Source: Sphingomonas azotifigens NBRC 15497
Lineage (GTDB): Bacteria; Pseudomonadota; Alphaproteobacteria; Sphingomonadales; Sphingomonadaceae
Assembly (NCBI RefSeq): GCF_002091475.1
Contig: NZ_BCTR01000014.1
Coordinates: forward strand, 186,001-250,000
DNA: 64,000 nt
Direction: 5' to 3'
The notes beneath the pieces are model-generated. The model was not told the origin of the DNA. It worked only from the letters and a program-made list of their open reading frames with translations, and made no database searches. The position numbers and the translations under genes were made by a program. Below are positions 1 to 8,696 of the stretch, piece by piece; positions within the stretch are counted from its first letter, which is position 1, and each line of letters begins with the position of its first letter.

Positions 1-1
1 T

Positions 2-277
2 GCGCCGGACGGGGTGTTTGCCGCCTCCGACGTGATCGCGATGAGCGCGATTCGCGCCTTTGCCGATCGCGGCCTGCGCGTGCCGGCCGATGTCGCGGTG
101 GTAGGCTATGACGACATCCTGCTCGCTGGCTACACCTCGCCCGCGCTCACCACGGTGCGGCAGGACGTGGTCTATGGCGCGGACCTGCTGGTCGAACTGC
201 TGCTCGCCCGCATCGCCGGGCAGAAAGTGGGATCGGTCGCGATGCTGCCCGAACTGATCGTCCGCGATTCCGCCTAG
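2..277 (+). CDS. LacI-family transcriptional regulator, C-terminal fragment
   Basis: This is the last 91 codons of a gene that begins before the window. The visible part matches the C-terminal sugar-sensing (periplasmic-binding-protein-like) half of LacI/GalR repressors. The strings FAASDVIAMSAI, GLRVPADVAVVGYDD and SPALTTVRQD correspond to the conserved final beta-alpha units and the hinge near the effector pocket. The DNA-binding domain is outside the window, so the target and sugar cannot be stated. Its TAG stop overlaps the stop of the convergent kinase gene within the tetranucleotide CTAG (274-277). Confidence 0.85.
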   Translation, partial: APDGVFAASDVIAMSAIRAFADRGLRVPADVAVVGYDDILLAGYTSPALTTVRQDVVYGADLLVELLLARIAGQKVGSVAMLPELIVRDSA

Positions 278-2085
278 GCCGGCGCGGCCGGCGCCATCAG
301 CAACCGGTGCAGCGCGGCGGCGAGCGTGCGCGCATCGAACGGCTTGTCGATCACGGTCACTGCGTCGAGCCCGATCGGCAGATGGTCGCGGCCATAGCCG
401 CTGACGAACAGGAACGGCACCTCCTGCTGCTGCAACAGCGCCGCGACGTCGTCGACCAGCGCACCTTGCAGGTTGCCGTCGAGCAGCACGGCATCGGCGG
501 GCGTCGCCAGGATCAGGGTCCGCGCCTCGGCCGCCGTCGCCGCCATGCCGGCCACCACCATGCCGAGATCGGCGAGGATCGTCGCTAGCTCGAGCGCGAC
601 CAGCGGCTCGTCCTCGATGATCAGCACGCGCTTGCCGGCCAGCGCCGCGCTGTCCCCGGGCCGCAGCACCGGCACGCTCTTGCGGGTGGAAGCCGCTTCC
701 CCGCGCAGGCGCACCGCGCTCGCATAGGGGATCGACAGCGTCCAGGCGACGCCCTCCGCGGCATAGCTTGGCACCGCGCTGCCGCCTTCGGCCTTCAGGC
801 TGCGCTCGATCAGCGCGGTGCCGAAGCCCCGCCGGGTGGGTGCCGCAACCGCAGGGCCACCGCTTTCCTGCCAGTCGAGCGCGAGCACGCCGTCGCGCAC
901 CGCCCAGCGCAGCCGCACCCTGCCCTGCGGCACCGACAATGCGCCATATTTGTGGGCGTTCGTCGCGAGTTCGTGCAGCACCAGCGCAAGGTGCAGCGCC
1001 GGCTCCGGCGCCAGTTCGACATCGGGTCCACCGGTATCAAACCGTTCGGGATCGATCGTGCCCGTCTGCAGCTGGCCTTCGACCAGTTCCTCCAGGCTCG
1101 CGCCCTGCCAGGTGGTGCTGCTCAGCAGCGAGTGCGCGCGAGCGAGTGCATGGATCCGTCCGATGAACGTCGGCGCGAAATCCGAGGGGCCGGAGGAGTG
1201 CCGCAGCGTCTGGGTGGCGATCGCCTGCACCGAGGCGAGCGTGTTCTTCACCCGGTGGTTCAGCTCGCCGATCAGCAGGCGCTGCGTCTCCTCGGCCCGT
1301 ACCCGATCGGTGACATCGAGGATCTGGGTGTTGACCGACAGCAGCGTGCCGTCCGCCCCGAGCAGCGCCGATCCATAGACTTCGCAGTCCAGCGTCACGC
1401 CCACGGCCGTGCGCATCCGCAGCTGGCGCATGTCGCGCACCTGCGCGCCGTCGATCATCCCGCACATCATCGTGTCGAACAGCGCGGCAGGTTCGGCATC
1501 GAGCCATTCGAGCTCGGAGGGCCGCAGCCCGGAGACCTCCGCCATCCGCCAGCCGAACATCCGCTCGGCCCCCGCCGACCAGGCGATGATTCGCTGCTCG
1601 GCATCGAACTCGACGATCGCCAGCGGCGAATTGTCGCGATGGGCGTTCAGCCGCGCGAGCGCCGCGGCGTGGCGATCGCGCTGCCGGGCGATCTCCTGCC
1701 GCTGGCGCGCCAGCTCGACGAAGATCTCCACCTTGTTCCGCACCACCTGCGGATCGACCGGCTTGAGCAGATAATCGACCGCACCGGTTTCGAAACCACG
1801 GAAGCGACGGCGCTCGTCGGTCGCGACGGCGGTGAGGAAGATGATCGGCACGCGCCGCGTGCGCTCGGTCCCGCGCATCAGCTCGGCGAGTTCGAACCCG
1901 TCCATGCCCGGCATCTGCACGTCGAGCAGCGCCAGCGCGACGTCGTGGACGAGCAGCAGCTCCAGCGCCTCCATGCCCGAGGCGGCGGTGAGCAGCTCCA
2001 GCCCTTCCTGCGCGAGCAGCGCCTGCAGCGCGATCAGGTTTTCGGGCACGTCGTCGACGGCGAGGACCTTTACCGGGTCAAGCAT
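274..2085 (-). CDS. HWE-family histidine kinase with receiver domains at both ends
   Basis: Cytoplasmic signalling protein of 603 residues with no membrane segment. Domains in order: receiver (about 5-120, phospho-acceptor Asp55 in LLDVQMPG, KPVD near 109); a short helix; PAS (about 150-260); HWE/HisKA_2 kinase with His277 in ELNHRVKNTLASVQ; ATPase domain (HELATNAHKYGAL, then GFGTALIERSL); and a second receiver (about 485-597, Asp536 in LLDGNL, DKPFD). HWE kinases are common in alphaproteobacteria, often in light, general-stress or chemotaxis-like signalling. It is the last gene of a three-gene operon and overlaps the upstream cheR-like gene by 8 bp. It probably takes phosphate from or passes it to the upstream hybrid kinase, but that is inference. 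Confidence 0.9.
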   Translation of the reverse strand: MLDPVKVLAVDDVPENLIALQALLAQEGLELLTAASGMEALELLLVHDVALALLDVQMPGMDGFELAELMRGTERTRRVPIIFLTAVATDERRRFRGFETGAVDYLLKPVDPQVVRNKVEIFVELARQRQEIARQRDRHAAALARLNAHRDNSPLAIVEFDAEQRIIAWSAGAERMFGWRMAEVSGLRPSELEWLDAEPAALFDTMMCGMIDGAQVRDMRQLRMRTAVGVTLDCEVYGSALLGADGTLLSVNTQILDVTDRVRAEETQRLLIGELNHRVKNTLASVQAIATQTLRHSSGPSDFAPTFIGRIHALARAHSLLSSTTWQGASLEELVEGQLQTGTIDPERFDTGGPDVELAPEPALHLALVLHELATNAHKYGALSVPQGRVRLRWAVRDGVLALDWQESGGPAVAAPTRRGFGTALIERSLKAEGGSAVPSYAAEGVAWTLSIPYASAVRLRGEAASTRKSVPVLRPGDSAALAGKRVLIIEDEPLVALELATILADLGMVVAGMAATAAEARTLILATPADAVLLDGNLQGALVDDVAALLQQQEVPFLFVSGYGRDHLPIGLDAVTVIDKPFDARTLAAALHRLLMAPAAPA

Positions 2086-2947
2086 CGGCCATCACCAGAT
2101 CGGCGGTGTTGCGGCGATAGATGCGCTCGCCGGCGTCGAAATCGGCGAAGCCCTCCGAACAGCGGGAGAAGCGCAGCGTCTCCCGCGCGCCCAAGCCAAG
2201 GAATCCACCGCGCACCAGCGATTCGCCGAACAGGCCGAGCGCGCGGTCCTGCAGCTCACGATCGAAATAGATCAGCACGTTCCGGCTCGACACCAGTTGG
2301 ACCTCGGCAAACACCTGGTCGGTGGCGAGGCTGTGTTCCGCGAACACGGCGCGGGCACGGAGACTCTTGTCGAACACCGCGCCACCATAGGCCGCCATAT
2401 AGTAATCGGAAAGTGAGCTGCGTCCGCCGGATAGCCGGTGATTCTCGGTAAATTGCGGTACGCGTTCCAGGTCGAAGATCCCCGCCTCGGCCTTGGCGAG
2501 CGCCGCCGGGCTGATGTCGGTACAGTAGAAGATCGTCCGGTCCTCCAGTCCCTCCTCGCGGAAGAGGATCGCCAGCGAATAGAATTCCTCGCCATTGGCG
2601 CAGCCGGCGATCCACACCTTGAGCGAGGGCCAGGTGCGCAGGTGCGGCACCACCTGCTCGCGCAGCGCCCGGAAATAGGCAGGGTCCCGGAACATCTCAC
2701 TGACCTGGATGGTGAGGAAGCCCATCAGTTCCGCGAACAGCGGCGGCTCGCGCAGCAGCCGGTGCTGGAGCGCCGAGAAGCTCGCGCAGCCGAAGCGCTG
2801 GCACGCCCGCTCCACCCGCCGGTGCAGCGAACCGCGTGCATAGCCGCGAAAATCGTACTGATAGTGCCGCCAGATCGCTTCGAGCAGCAGGTCGAGCTCG
2901 ATCTCCTCGTGCGGCGGGACAAGCGCTTCGATCACCGCGGCATCCAC
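2078..2947 (-). CDS. cheR: CheR-type protein-glutamate O-methyltransferase
   Basis: A 289-residue SAM-dependent methyltransferase of the CheR family, which methylates glutamates of chemoreceptors or related sensors. The N-terminal helical domain (about 15-85) is followed by the Rossmann domain with the SAM loop WIAGCANGEEFYSLA (112-126), FYCTDISP and the family signature SSRNVLIYFD. CANGEE replaces the more usual CSTGEE, which keeps the acidic residues. The start is GTG, 16 bp inside the end of the upstream hybrid kinase, so translation is likely coupled. No CheB, CheW or receptor gene is nearby. Its substrate may therefore be a partner kinase rather than a classical chemoreceptor (inference). 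Confidence 0.88.
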   Translation of the reverse strand: MDAAVIEALVPPHEEIELDLLLEAIWRHYQYDFRGYARGSLHRRVERACQRFGCASFSALQHRLLREPPLFAELMGFLTIQVSEMFRDPAYFRALREQVVPHLRTWPSLKVWIAGCANGEEFYSLAILFREEGLEDRTIFYCTDISPAALAKAEAGIFDLERVPQFTENHRLSGGRSSLSDYYMAAYGGAVFDKSLRARAVFAEHSLATDQVFAEVQLVSSRNVLIYFDRELQDRALGLFGESLVRGGFLGLGARETLRFSRCSEGFADFDAGERIYRRNTADLVMADA

Positions 2948-5900
2948 ACCCGCACCAGGCTGAGCAGCTTATCGATGTCGAGCGGCTTGGCGAGATAATC
3001 ATTGGCGCCTGCGTCCAGGCATTCCTGCTGGTCGCGTGCCATCGCCTTGGCGGTGAGCATCAGGATCGGCAGCGTCTTGCCCCAGGCCTGCTTGCGGATC
3101 TCGCGGGTGGCGGTGAGGCCGTCCATCTCGGGCATCATCACGTCCATCAGCACCAGATCCACCGGATCGGCGCGCTTGTGCGCGGCCTCCTCCAGCGCGT
3201 GCAGCGCCTCGCGTCCGTTGCGGGCGATGCGAACCTTGACCCCATGGGGCTCGAAAATGCTCGTCAGTGCATAAACGTTCCGGATGTCATCCTCGACCAC
3301 CAGGATCGCGCGGCCTTCCAGCGCCGCGTCGCGGCCGAGCGACTTGGCGATCAGCTGCTGCTGCGGCTCGGGCAGCTCGGAGACCACCTGGTGGAGGAAC
3401 AAGGTCACCTCGTCGAGCAGCCGCTCGGGCGACTTGGCGCCCTTGACGATGATCGACTTGGAATATTTGCGCAGGCGCAATTCCTCGTCCTGGCTGAGGT
3501 CGCGGCCGGTATAGACGATCACCGGCGGGAAGCCGACACTGTCGTCCTCGCTCAGCCGGTCGAGCAGGTCGAGGCCGGAGGCGTCGGGCAGGTTGAGATC
3601 GAGCACCATGCAGTCGAAGGTGTCGCGGCCGAGCAGCTCGAACGTCTGCGCGGCCGAATGCGCCTCCACCGTCTCCACGTCGCGCGACGCGAGCAGTGCC
3701 TTGACGCTCTCCGCCTGCTGCGCGTCGTCCTCGACGACCAGCACGCGACGCATCCGCTGCGCCATCCTGGCCTCGAGCCCCTCCAGCATGTCGACCAGCT
3801 GCTCGCGCTTCACCGGCTTGAACAGATAGCCCACCGCCCCGCTCGACAGCGCCGCCTGGCTGTCGTCGTCGACCGAGACGACGTGCACCGGAATGTGGCG
3901 CGTGCGCACATCGCGCTTGATCCGATCGAGCACCGACAGGCCGGTATGGTCCGGCAGGTTCATGTCGAGGATTACCGCGTTGGGTACATATTGCCGGGCG
4001 AGCAGCGCGCCTTCGTCGGCGGTGCCCGCGATCAGGCACTGGAAGCCCTGGTCGTGTGCGATCTCGCACAGGATGCGCGCGAACACCGGATCGTCCTCGA
4101 CGATCAGGATCACGCGCGAATCGCCCGACAGCGTCTCGCGATCGTCTTCGGTCGGCTCGGCGCTTCGGCGCCGGCCCGGCTTGGGGTTGGACGGCTGCGG
4201 CTTGACCGGCGCGGGGCTCGGCAGCGGCGCGGGCGCCTGCACCATCGCCGGATCATAGCGCTCGGGCAGCACCAGCGTGAAGGCACTCCCTTCGCCAAGC
4301 GTGCTCTCCACCGCCACCTCGCCGCCGAGCAGCCGCGCCAGCTCGCGCGAGATCGACAGGCCGAGGCCGGTGCCGCCGTACTTGCGGCTGACGGTGCCGT
4401 CGGCCTGGCGGAACGCCTCGAAGATCACCTGCTGCTGCTCGGCCGGAATACCGACGCCGGTGTCGCGCACCGAGAACGCGACCCGGCCGTCCGGCCCGCG
4501 CGACACGCCGAGCGACACTTCGCCCTTGGCGGTGAACTTGATCGCGTTCGACAGGAAATTCTTGAGCACCTGCTCCAGGCGCTGCGGATCGGTCTCGATT
4601 TCGCCGGGCGCATCGCCCGCCTGCTCGGTGCGGAACGCCAGCCCCTTGGCCGTGGCGGAGGCGGCGAACACCGCCTTCAGCTTGTCGAGCACCGGTGCGA
4701 CGCGGATCCGCCGCGGCTGCAGTTCCAGCTTGCCCGCCTCGATCTTCGAGATGTCGAGAATGTCGTTGATCAGCGTGAGCAGATCGTTGCCCGACGTTTC
4801 GATCGTCTCGGCATGGCGGACCTGGTCGGCGCTGAGGTTGCCGGCGCGATTCTCGGCCAGCAGCCGCGCCATGATCAGCAGCGAGTTGAGCGGGGTGCGC
4901 AGCTCGTGGCTCATATTGGCGAGGAATTCGGACTTGTAGCGGCTCGCCTGCTCCAGATCGGCGGCCTGCTGTTCCAGCGAGCCCTGCGCGCGGGCGAGTT
5001 CGTCGCGCTGCAGTTCCAGCGCGCGGGTCTGCGCCTCCAGCTCGGCATTGCTCTGCTCGAGTGCGGTCTGCTGCGCCTCCAGCCGTGCGGCGGTATCCTG
5101 CAGCTGGCGGCTCTGCGCTTCCAGCTCGTCATTGTTGACGCGCAGCTCCTCGCTCTGGACCTGCAGTTCCTCGGCCTGTTTCTGCGTCTCCTCGAGCAGC
5201 GCGCGCAGCCGGGCGCGGTACTTGCCCGAACGGATCGACACGCCGAGCTGCCCGCTGATCCGCGCCAGCAGCGCCTGGACCTGCGGGTCGACCGCGCCGG
5301 GAAAGCCGAGTTCGAGCACGCCGTTGATCTCGCCGTCCGCCTCGGTCACGCCGATCAGCAGCGTGCGCGGCTGCGCCTGGCCGAGCCCCGAGCCGTAATA
5401 GAGATAGCCCTCCGGTACCTGCTCCAGCACGAACTGGCGGCGATCGGCGATCGCCTGGCCGAGCAGCCCCTCACCCGGCTTGACCCATTCCGGCAGCGGC
5501 GCGTCAGCGGGCACCGCATAGGTGCCGCGGCGGCGGAAGCCCGCGCCGCTCGGATCGCGCACGAAGATCGCACCGGCCTGTGCACCGCTATAGTCGGCGA
5601 GGAAGCGCAGCGCGGCGGTGGCGAGTTCGTCGAGCGGCAGTTCGCCGGCGACGGCCCGGGCGAGCCCCACCTGCCCCGATTGCAGCCACTCCTCGCGCCG
5701 GATTGCCAGCCGGTTGCGCACGAAGGCAAAGCCGATTCCGGCCAGGATCCAGATGACGGAGCTGCCCAGGATGCGGTTGACCAGCACCACCTGCGGATCG
5801 ACGCCCGGCGGCGCCAATGTGAACCCGGCGAAGTTGAGCAAGGTCGCCAGCGCCGCGACGACCAGCGGCACCACCGGCCGCCCGGCGACATAGGCGATCA

Positions 5901-6039
5901 CCGTCGGCAGGATATAGCCCGCCCAGGTTGCGGTGCCGAGCGGCAGCACCGTGTCGGCGCCGAACGGCAACACCAGCAGGGCGGCGAGCCCCGCATAGAG
6001 GGGAAGCGACGGCTTTCGACTGCGCTGGCTGGGCGACAT
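2932..6039 (-). CDS. Membrane hybrid histidine kinase: GAF, long coiled coil, kinase and three receivers
   Basis: About 1035 residues. Hydrophobic segments lie within about 13-107. A GAF-like sensor (about 135-270) follows, then a Gln/Glu-rich coiled coil (about 280-370), HisKA with His378 in SHELRTPLNSL, and HATPase_c with KNFLSNAIKFT, DTGVGIP and GGTGLGLS. After a Pro-rich linker come three receivers with Asp in ILDMNLPDHTG, VLDLNLPDASG and LMDVMMPEMDG. The multi-receiver layout suggests a phosphorelay hub. It is the first gene of the operon with cheR and the HWE kinase. I chose ATG at 6039 because GAGA lies about 7 nt upstream. An in-frame TTG at 6051 would add four residues but has no ribosome-binding site. 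Confidence 0.9.
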   Translation of the reverse strand: MSPSQRSRKPSLPLYAGLAALLVLPFGADTVLPLGTATWAGYILPTVIAYVAGRPVVPLVVAALATLLNFAGFTLAPPGVDPQVVLVNRILGSSVIWILAGIGFAFVRNRLAIRREEWLQSGQVGLARAVAGELPLDELATAALRFLADYSGAQAGAIFVRDPSGAGFRRRGTYAVPADAPLPEWVKPGEGLLGQAIADRRQFVLEQVPEGYLYYGSGLGQAQPRTLLIGVTEADGEINGVLELGFPGAVDPQVQALLARISGQLGVSIRSGKYRARLRALLEETQKQAEELQVQSEELRVNNDELEAQSRQLQDTAARLEAQQTALEQSNAELEAQTRALELQRDELARAQGSLEQQAADLEQASRYKSEFLANMSHELRTPLNSLLIMARLLAENRAGNLSADQVRHAETIETSGNDLLTLINDILDISKIEAGKLELQPRRIRVAPVLDKLKAVFAASATAKGLAFRTEQAGDAPGEIETDPQRLEQVLKNFLSNAIKFTAKGEVSLGVSRGPDGRVAFSVRDTGVGIPAEQQQVIFEAFRQADGTVSRKYGGTGLGLSISRELARLLGGEVAVESTLGEGSAFTLVLPERYDPAMVQAPAPLPSPAPVKPQPSNPKPGRRRSAEPTEDDRETLSGDSRVILIVEDDPVFARILCEIAHDQGFQCLIAGTADEGALLARQYVPNAVILDMNLPDHTGLSVLDRIKRDVRTRHIPVHVVSVDDDSQAALSSGAVGYLFKPVKREQLVDMLEGLEARMAQRMRRVLVVEDDAQQAESVKALLASRDVETVEAHSAAQTFELLGRDTFDCMVLDLNLPDASGLDLLDRLSEDDSVGFPPVIVYTGRDLSQDEELRLRKYSKSIIVKGAKSPERLLDEVTLFLHQVVSELPEPQQQLIAKSLGRDAALEGRAILVVEDDIRNVYALTSIFEPHGVKVRIARNGREALHALEEAAHKRADPVDLVLMDVMMPEMDGLTATREIRKQAWGKTLPILMLTAKAMARDQQECLDAGANDYLAKPLDIDKLLSLVRVWMPR

Positions 6040-6219
6040 AAGCAATCTCAAAGGGATAGATGGGCAAGCAGGTACCCGGCTTTAACCCCTCGTCGCAACC
6101 CTGCCAACGCACCCTGTTATCGCCGCGAAGGCGGGGATGGTATGCGCGCACGCATCGTGCAAGGCGGCCCGCTACGCGATCGACGCCACGCCGGCCCACT
6201 CCGATCGGCCTGGTTTGCG

Positions 6220-6297
6220 ATGGCAAAAGGCGATGCGCAGCGCGGCGGGGTGATCCAGGCGACGGTGCGGCAGATCGCCAAGGAGATCACCGGCTAG
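6220..6297 (+). CDS. Possible 25-residue protein convergent with mlaA; also describes the 6040-6293 gap
   Basis: The 250-bp interval between the hybrid kinase start and the mlaA-like stop holds no recognised gene. It must carry the promoter of the hybrid kinase operon. Its right half has an open frame from ATG 6220 encoding a basic, helical-looking peptide (MAKGDAQRGG, then ATVRQIAKEITG). Its third codon positions are strongly G/C, as in real genes here, and its TAG stop overlaps the mlaA stop as CTAG, an arrangement seen in three other convergent pairs of the window. There is no clear ribosome-binding site. An in-frame ATG at 6139 would lengthen it. It could be chance. Confidence 0.25.
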   Translation: MAKGDAQRGGVIQATVRQIAKEITG

Positions 6298-7160
6298 CCG
6301 GTGGTCGCTTCCCGCTTTCGTCGGCAGTGGTGCGGCGGGAGCACCATCGGCCCCTCGCCATGGAGGGCCTGCACCCGCTCGCGCTGCCGCTCCAGATACA
6401 GGTCGCGGCGGGCGGCATAGGGATCCTCGCTGCCGTGCACCGTGTCGAGCATCGCTTCCTTCTGGTCACGGCGATCGAGGATGCGGATAGCGGCGGCGCT
6501 GATCACATAGGGGCGCGATCGGAACGGCCCGCCGATCATGAATGGCGAGGCGAAGAAGTCGACCATGCCGCCAACCACGTCGCGCACCGTCGTCGGCCCG
6601 GCGACGGGGACGAACAGGAACGGACCCGGCTTGACGCCGTAATAGCCGAGCGTGTCGGAGAAGCGATTGTCCCGCAGCGGCAGGTTGAACGGGCAGCGCT
6701 TGGCGACGTCGATCGTGCCCCCGATGCCCAGCGTGGTGTTGACGGCGAAGCGCCCCACCGTCTCCATCGCCTTGCCCGGCTTCAGCTGGAGCAGATAATT
6801 GGCAAACACCACCGGCTCGCGCAGGTTGCTGAAGAAGTTGCGCAGGCCCATCCGCACGGGCTTGGGGACCACCTTGCCATAGGCGTGTGCGGCCGGCGCG
6901 GTCACCGCGTCGTCGATCTGGCGTGTCGCCGAGAACGAAATTGCGTTCACCCGTTCGAGGGGATCGCTGGGCGTGCCATGGTGGCGGCCGGACACGACGA
7001 TTTCCTGCACCTCCGCCGGTTCCTCGCCGGGCGTAGCGGCGCCGGCACCCTGGGTCGTGCTCTGCGCGGTGCCGGGCCCCGTCTGCTGCACCTGCAGGGT
7101 CCAGACCGCGCCGGCCAGCGCCGGCGCCACCGGCGGCACGAACAGGATCATCCCGATCAT
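6294..7160 (-). CDS. mlaA: MlaA/VacJ-family phospholipid transport protein without a lipobox
   Basis: A 288-residue MlaA-like protein. In characterised bacteria MlaA is an outer-membrane lipoprotein that removes surface-exposed phospholipid and hands it to MlaC. Family landmarks are present in order: DPLERVN, PKPVRMGLRNFFSNLREP, GRFAVNTTLGIGG, DTLGYYGVKPGPFLFVPVAGPTTVRD and the terminal amphipathic region. The N-terminus is a short hydrophobic stretch ending near ALA-GAVW, with no cysteine, so lipid anchoring as in classical MlaA is not possible from this start. No other mla gene is adjacent. ATG 7160 has a purine-rich AAAGG about 10 nt upstream. The stop overlaps CTAG 6294-6297. Confidence 0.85.
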   Translation of the reverse strand: MIGMILFVPPVAPALAGAVWTLQVQQTGPGTAQSTTQGAGAATPGEEPAEVQEIVVSGRHHGTPSDPLERVNAISFSATRQIDDAVTAPAAHAYGKVVPKPVRMGLRNFFSNLREPVVFANYLLQLKPGKAMETVGRFAVNTTLGIGGTIDVAKRCPFNLPLRDNRFSDTLGYYGVKPGPFLFVPVAGPTTVRDVVGGMVDFFASPFMIGGPFRSRPYVISAAAIRILDRRDQKEAMLDTVHGSEDPYAARRDLYLERQRERVQALHGEGPMVLPPHHCRRKREATTG

Positions 7161-7267
7161 CGACGGATCGCCTTTGAATGAAAGGCAGAAACGGAGTTAC
7201 GCGGCCGACGGTACAAGGGGCTTCTTTCGTTAACGGTTCGGCAACATGACGTCGCGGCCGTAACAAA

Positions 7268-7299
7268 CCCGCATCGCTCCAGACATAACAGTGTGCGGG
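7268..7299 (-). terminator. Candidate intrinsic terminator of the secretion operon
   Basis: Read on the minus strand just after the tolC-like stop codon: a CCCGCA arm and a TGCGGG arm separated by 20 nt, followed by TTTGTT (complement of 7262-7267). The stem is only 6 bp with a long loop, so strength is uncertain. The rest of 7161-7301 should hold the promoter of the mlaA-like gene, but no clear boxes are visible. Confidence 0.45.
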
Positions 7300-7301
7300 G
7301 G

Positions 7302-8696
7302 TTAGAGCCCCAGCAGCGCCCGGTCGGCGGTTGCCGCCGCCAGATCGGCGCGCGCGACCAGCGCCTGATAGCGCGCATCCAGCGCGCGCAGCCGCGCATC
7401 GGTGGCGCTCTCCTCGCGCTGGTTGATCAGGAAGAAGTCGCTCGCCCCCATGTCGAAGCGGCGCTGCTCGGCAGCCGCCATCTTGCCGGCGAGTTCGGCC
7501 TCCTGCGCGGCAAGGTCGGCGACCCGGTCGGCGCCGTCGATGCCGATCGCGATCCCCTTGATCTCGATCGCGATCTGCTCCTCGATCATCCGGCGCCGGG
7601 TGCGCAGGCCGTCGATTTCCGCCTGCGCCTCGGCAATGCGTCCCCGCGCCGCGCGGCGCTCGAGCGGCACGCTGAGCTTCACGCCGACCACCGCTTCCGC
7701 CGGGGTGCGCGACGGTCCGCCCAGCCCGATCGCGCCGACATCCTTGCCGAGCTCCGCCCGCGCGTCGAGCCGGGGCTTGAGGTCGTTCTGCGCGAGGGTC
7801 AGCCGCGCGAGCGACTGGTCGATCCGCACCAGCACGGTCTTCAAATCGGGACGCACGACCGGGCCCGCCCGCGCCGCCGCATCGGCGAGGACCGGCAGCG
7901 CCTCCGGCAGCTGCTCGGCGACCGGGACCAGCGGCGTGCCGGCCTCGTCCCGCCAGAAGAAGGACAGCGCGTTGGCCGCCTCGGCGAGTTTCTGCTCGGC
8001 CTGCGCCACCAGCGAGCGACGGCGCGCGAGATTCTGGTCGTTCTCGGTGATCAGGATCTGCGGCCGCGCCCCAAGCTGGACCTGGCGGGCCAATTGCGCC
8101 CGCCGCTTCTCCGAGAGCGCGAGCAGTTCACGATAGGCCTTCAACCGCAGACCCGCGACGGCCCAGCCCTGATAGGCGCTCATCGCGCGCCGCTGGACAC
8201 CGATCGCCACCATCTCGCGCTCCAGCCGGGCGATATCGACATCCTGATCGGCGAGGCGCAGCTTGGTCCGACGCTCGTCGGTGACGCGATCCCGCAGCAG
8301 CGCGAACACCGCGCCGACTTTAAACTCGCCGAGCTGGTTGGTGTAGGCCTTGTCCTCATAGACCGGGAACTTGCCGCGCGAGAGCCGGTAGCCGGCATAA
8401 AGCCCGCCGCCATTATTATCGAGCGCCCGGCTCGCCTTCGCCTCGACCACCGATCCGTCATAATAGCCGAACGGCCGCGCCTGCGCGTCGACGTCGAACA
8501 CCACGTCGAACGCGCCTTCCGCGCTCAGCGCCTTGCCCTCGGCCTGGCGCTGCTTGGCCATCGCCTCGATGATCTGCGGCGCGTTCCGGGCCGAGGACCG
8601 CAACACCTGCTCCATCGTCAGCACCGATTGCGCGACGGCGGGAAGCGGGAGCGCAGCCAGCATCGCCGCACAGCAGCCGAGAAGCAGGCGGATCAT
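7302..8696 (-). CDS. TolC-family outer membrane channel protein
   Basis: A 464-residue outer membrane efflux protein. An N-terminal Sec signal peptide (hydrophobic core LLLGCCAAMLAALPLPAVA, cleavage near AVA-QS) precedes long alpha-helical, Ala/Gln/Glu-rich repeats typical of the TolC periplasmic barrel, in two roughly similar halves. It is the third gene of an operon with a HlyD-type adaptor and an ABC-type membrane protein, and it overlaps the adaptor gene by ATGA. The expected role is the exit duct of a type I secretion or export complex. It is a divergent member with little resemblance to the NodT-type channel at 21.8 kb, so the two systems are separate. Confidence 0.85.
   Translation of the reverse strand: MIRLLLGCCAAMLAALPLPAVAQSVLTMEQVLRSSARNAPQIIEAMAKQRQAEGKALSAEGAFDVVFDVDAQARPFGYYDGSVVEAKASRALDNNGGGLYAGYRLSRGKFPVYEDKAYTNQLGEFKVGAVFALLRDRVTDERRTKLRLADQDVDIARLEREMVAIGVQRRAMSAYQGWAVAGLRLKAYRELLALSEKRRAQLARQVQLGARPQILITENDQNLARRRSLVAQAEQKLAEAANALSFFWRDEAGTPLVPVAEQLPEALPVLADAAARAGPVVRPDLKTVLVRIDQSLARLTLAQNDLKPRLDARAELGKDVGAIGLGGPSRTPAEAVVGVKLSVPLERRAARGRIAEAQAEIDGLRTRRRMIEEQIAIEIKGIAIGIDGADRVADLAAQEAELAGKMAAAEQRRFDMGASDFFLINQREESATDARLRALDARYQALVARADLAAATADRALLGL

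Noticed and set aside
2836..6297. A very long open frame on the plus strand opposite the hybrid kinase gene, and similar ones opposite most genes.
   Set aside because: High G+C content keeps antisense frames open. The products are Arg/Leu/Gln/His-rich without motifs, and the minus-strand frames carry complete recognised domains.
6289..6302. The perfect palindrome ACCGGCTAGCCGGT as an operator.
   Set aside because: It lies at the stop codon of the mlaA-like gene, not near a start, so an operator role is unlikely. It is explained at least in part by the shared CTAG stop.
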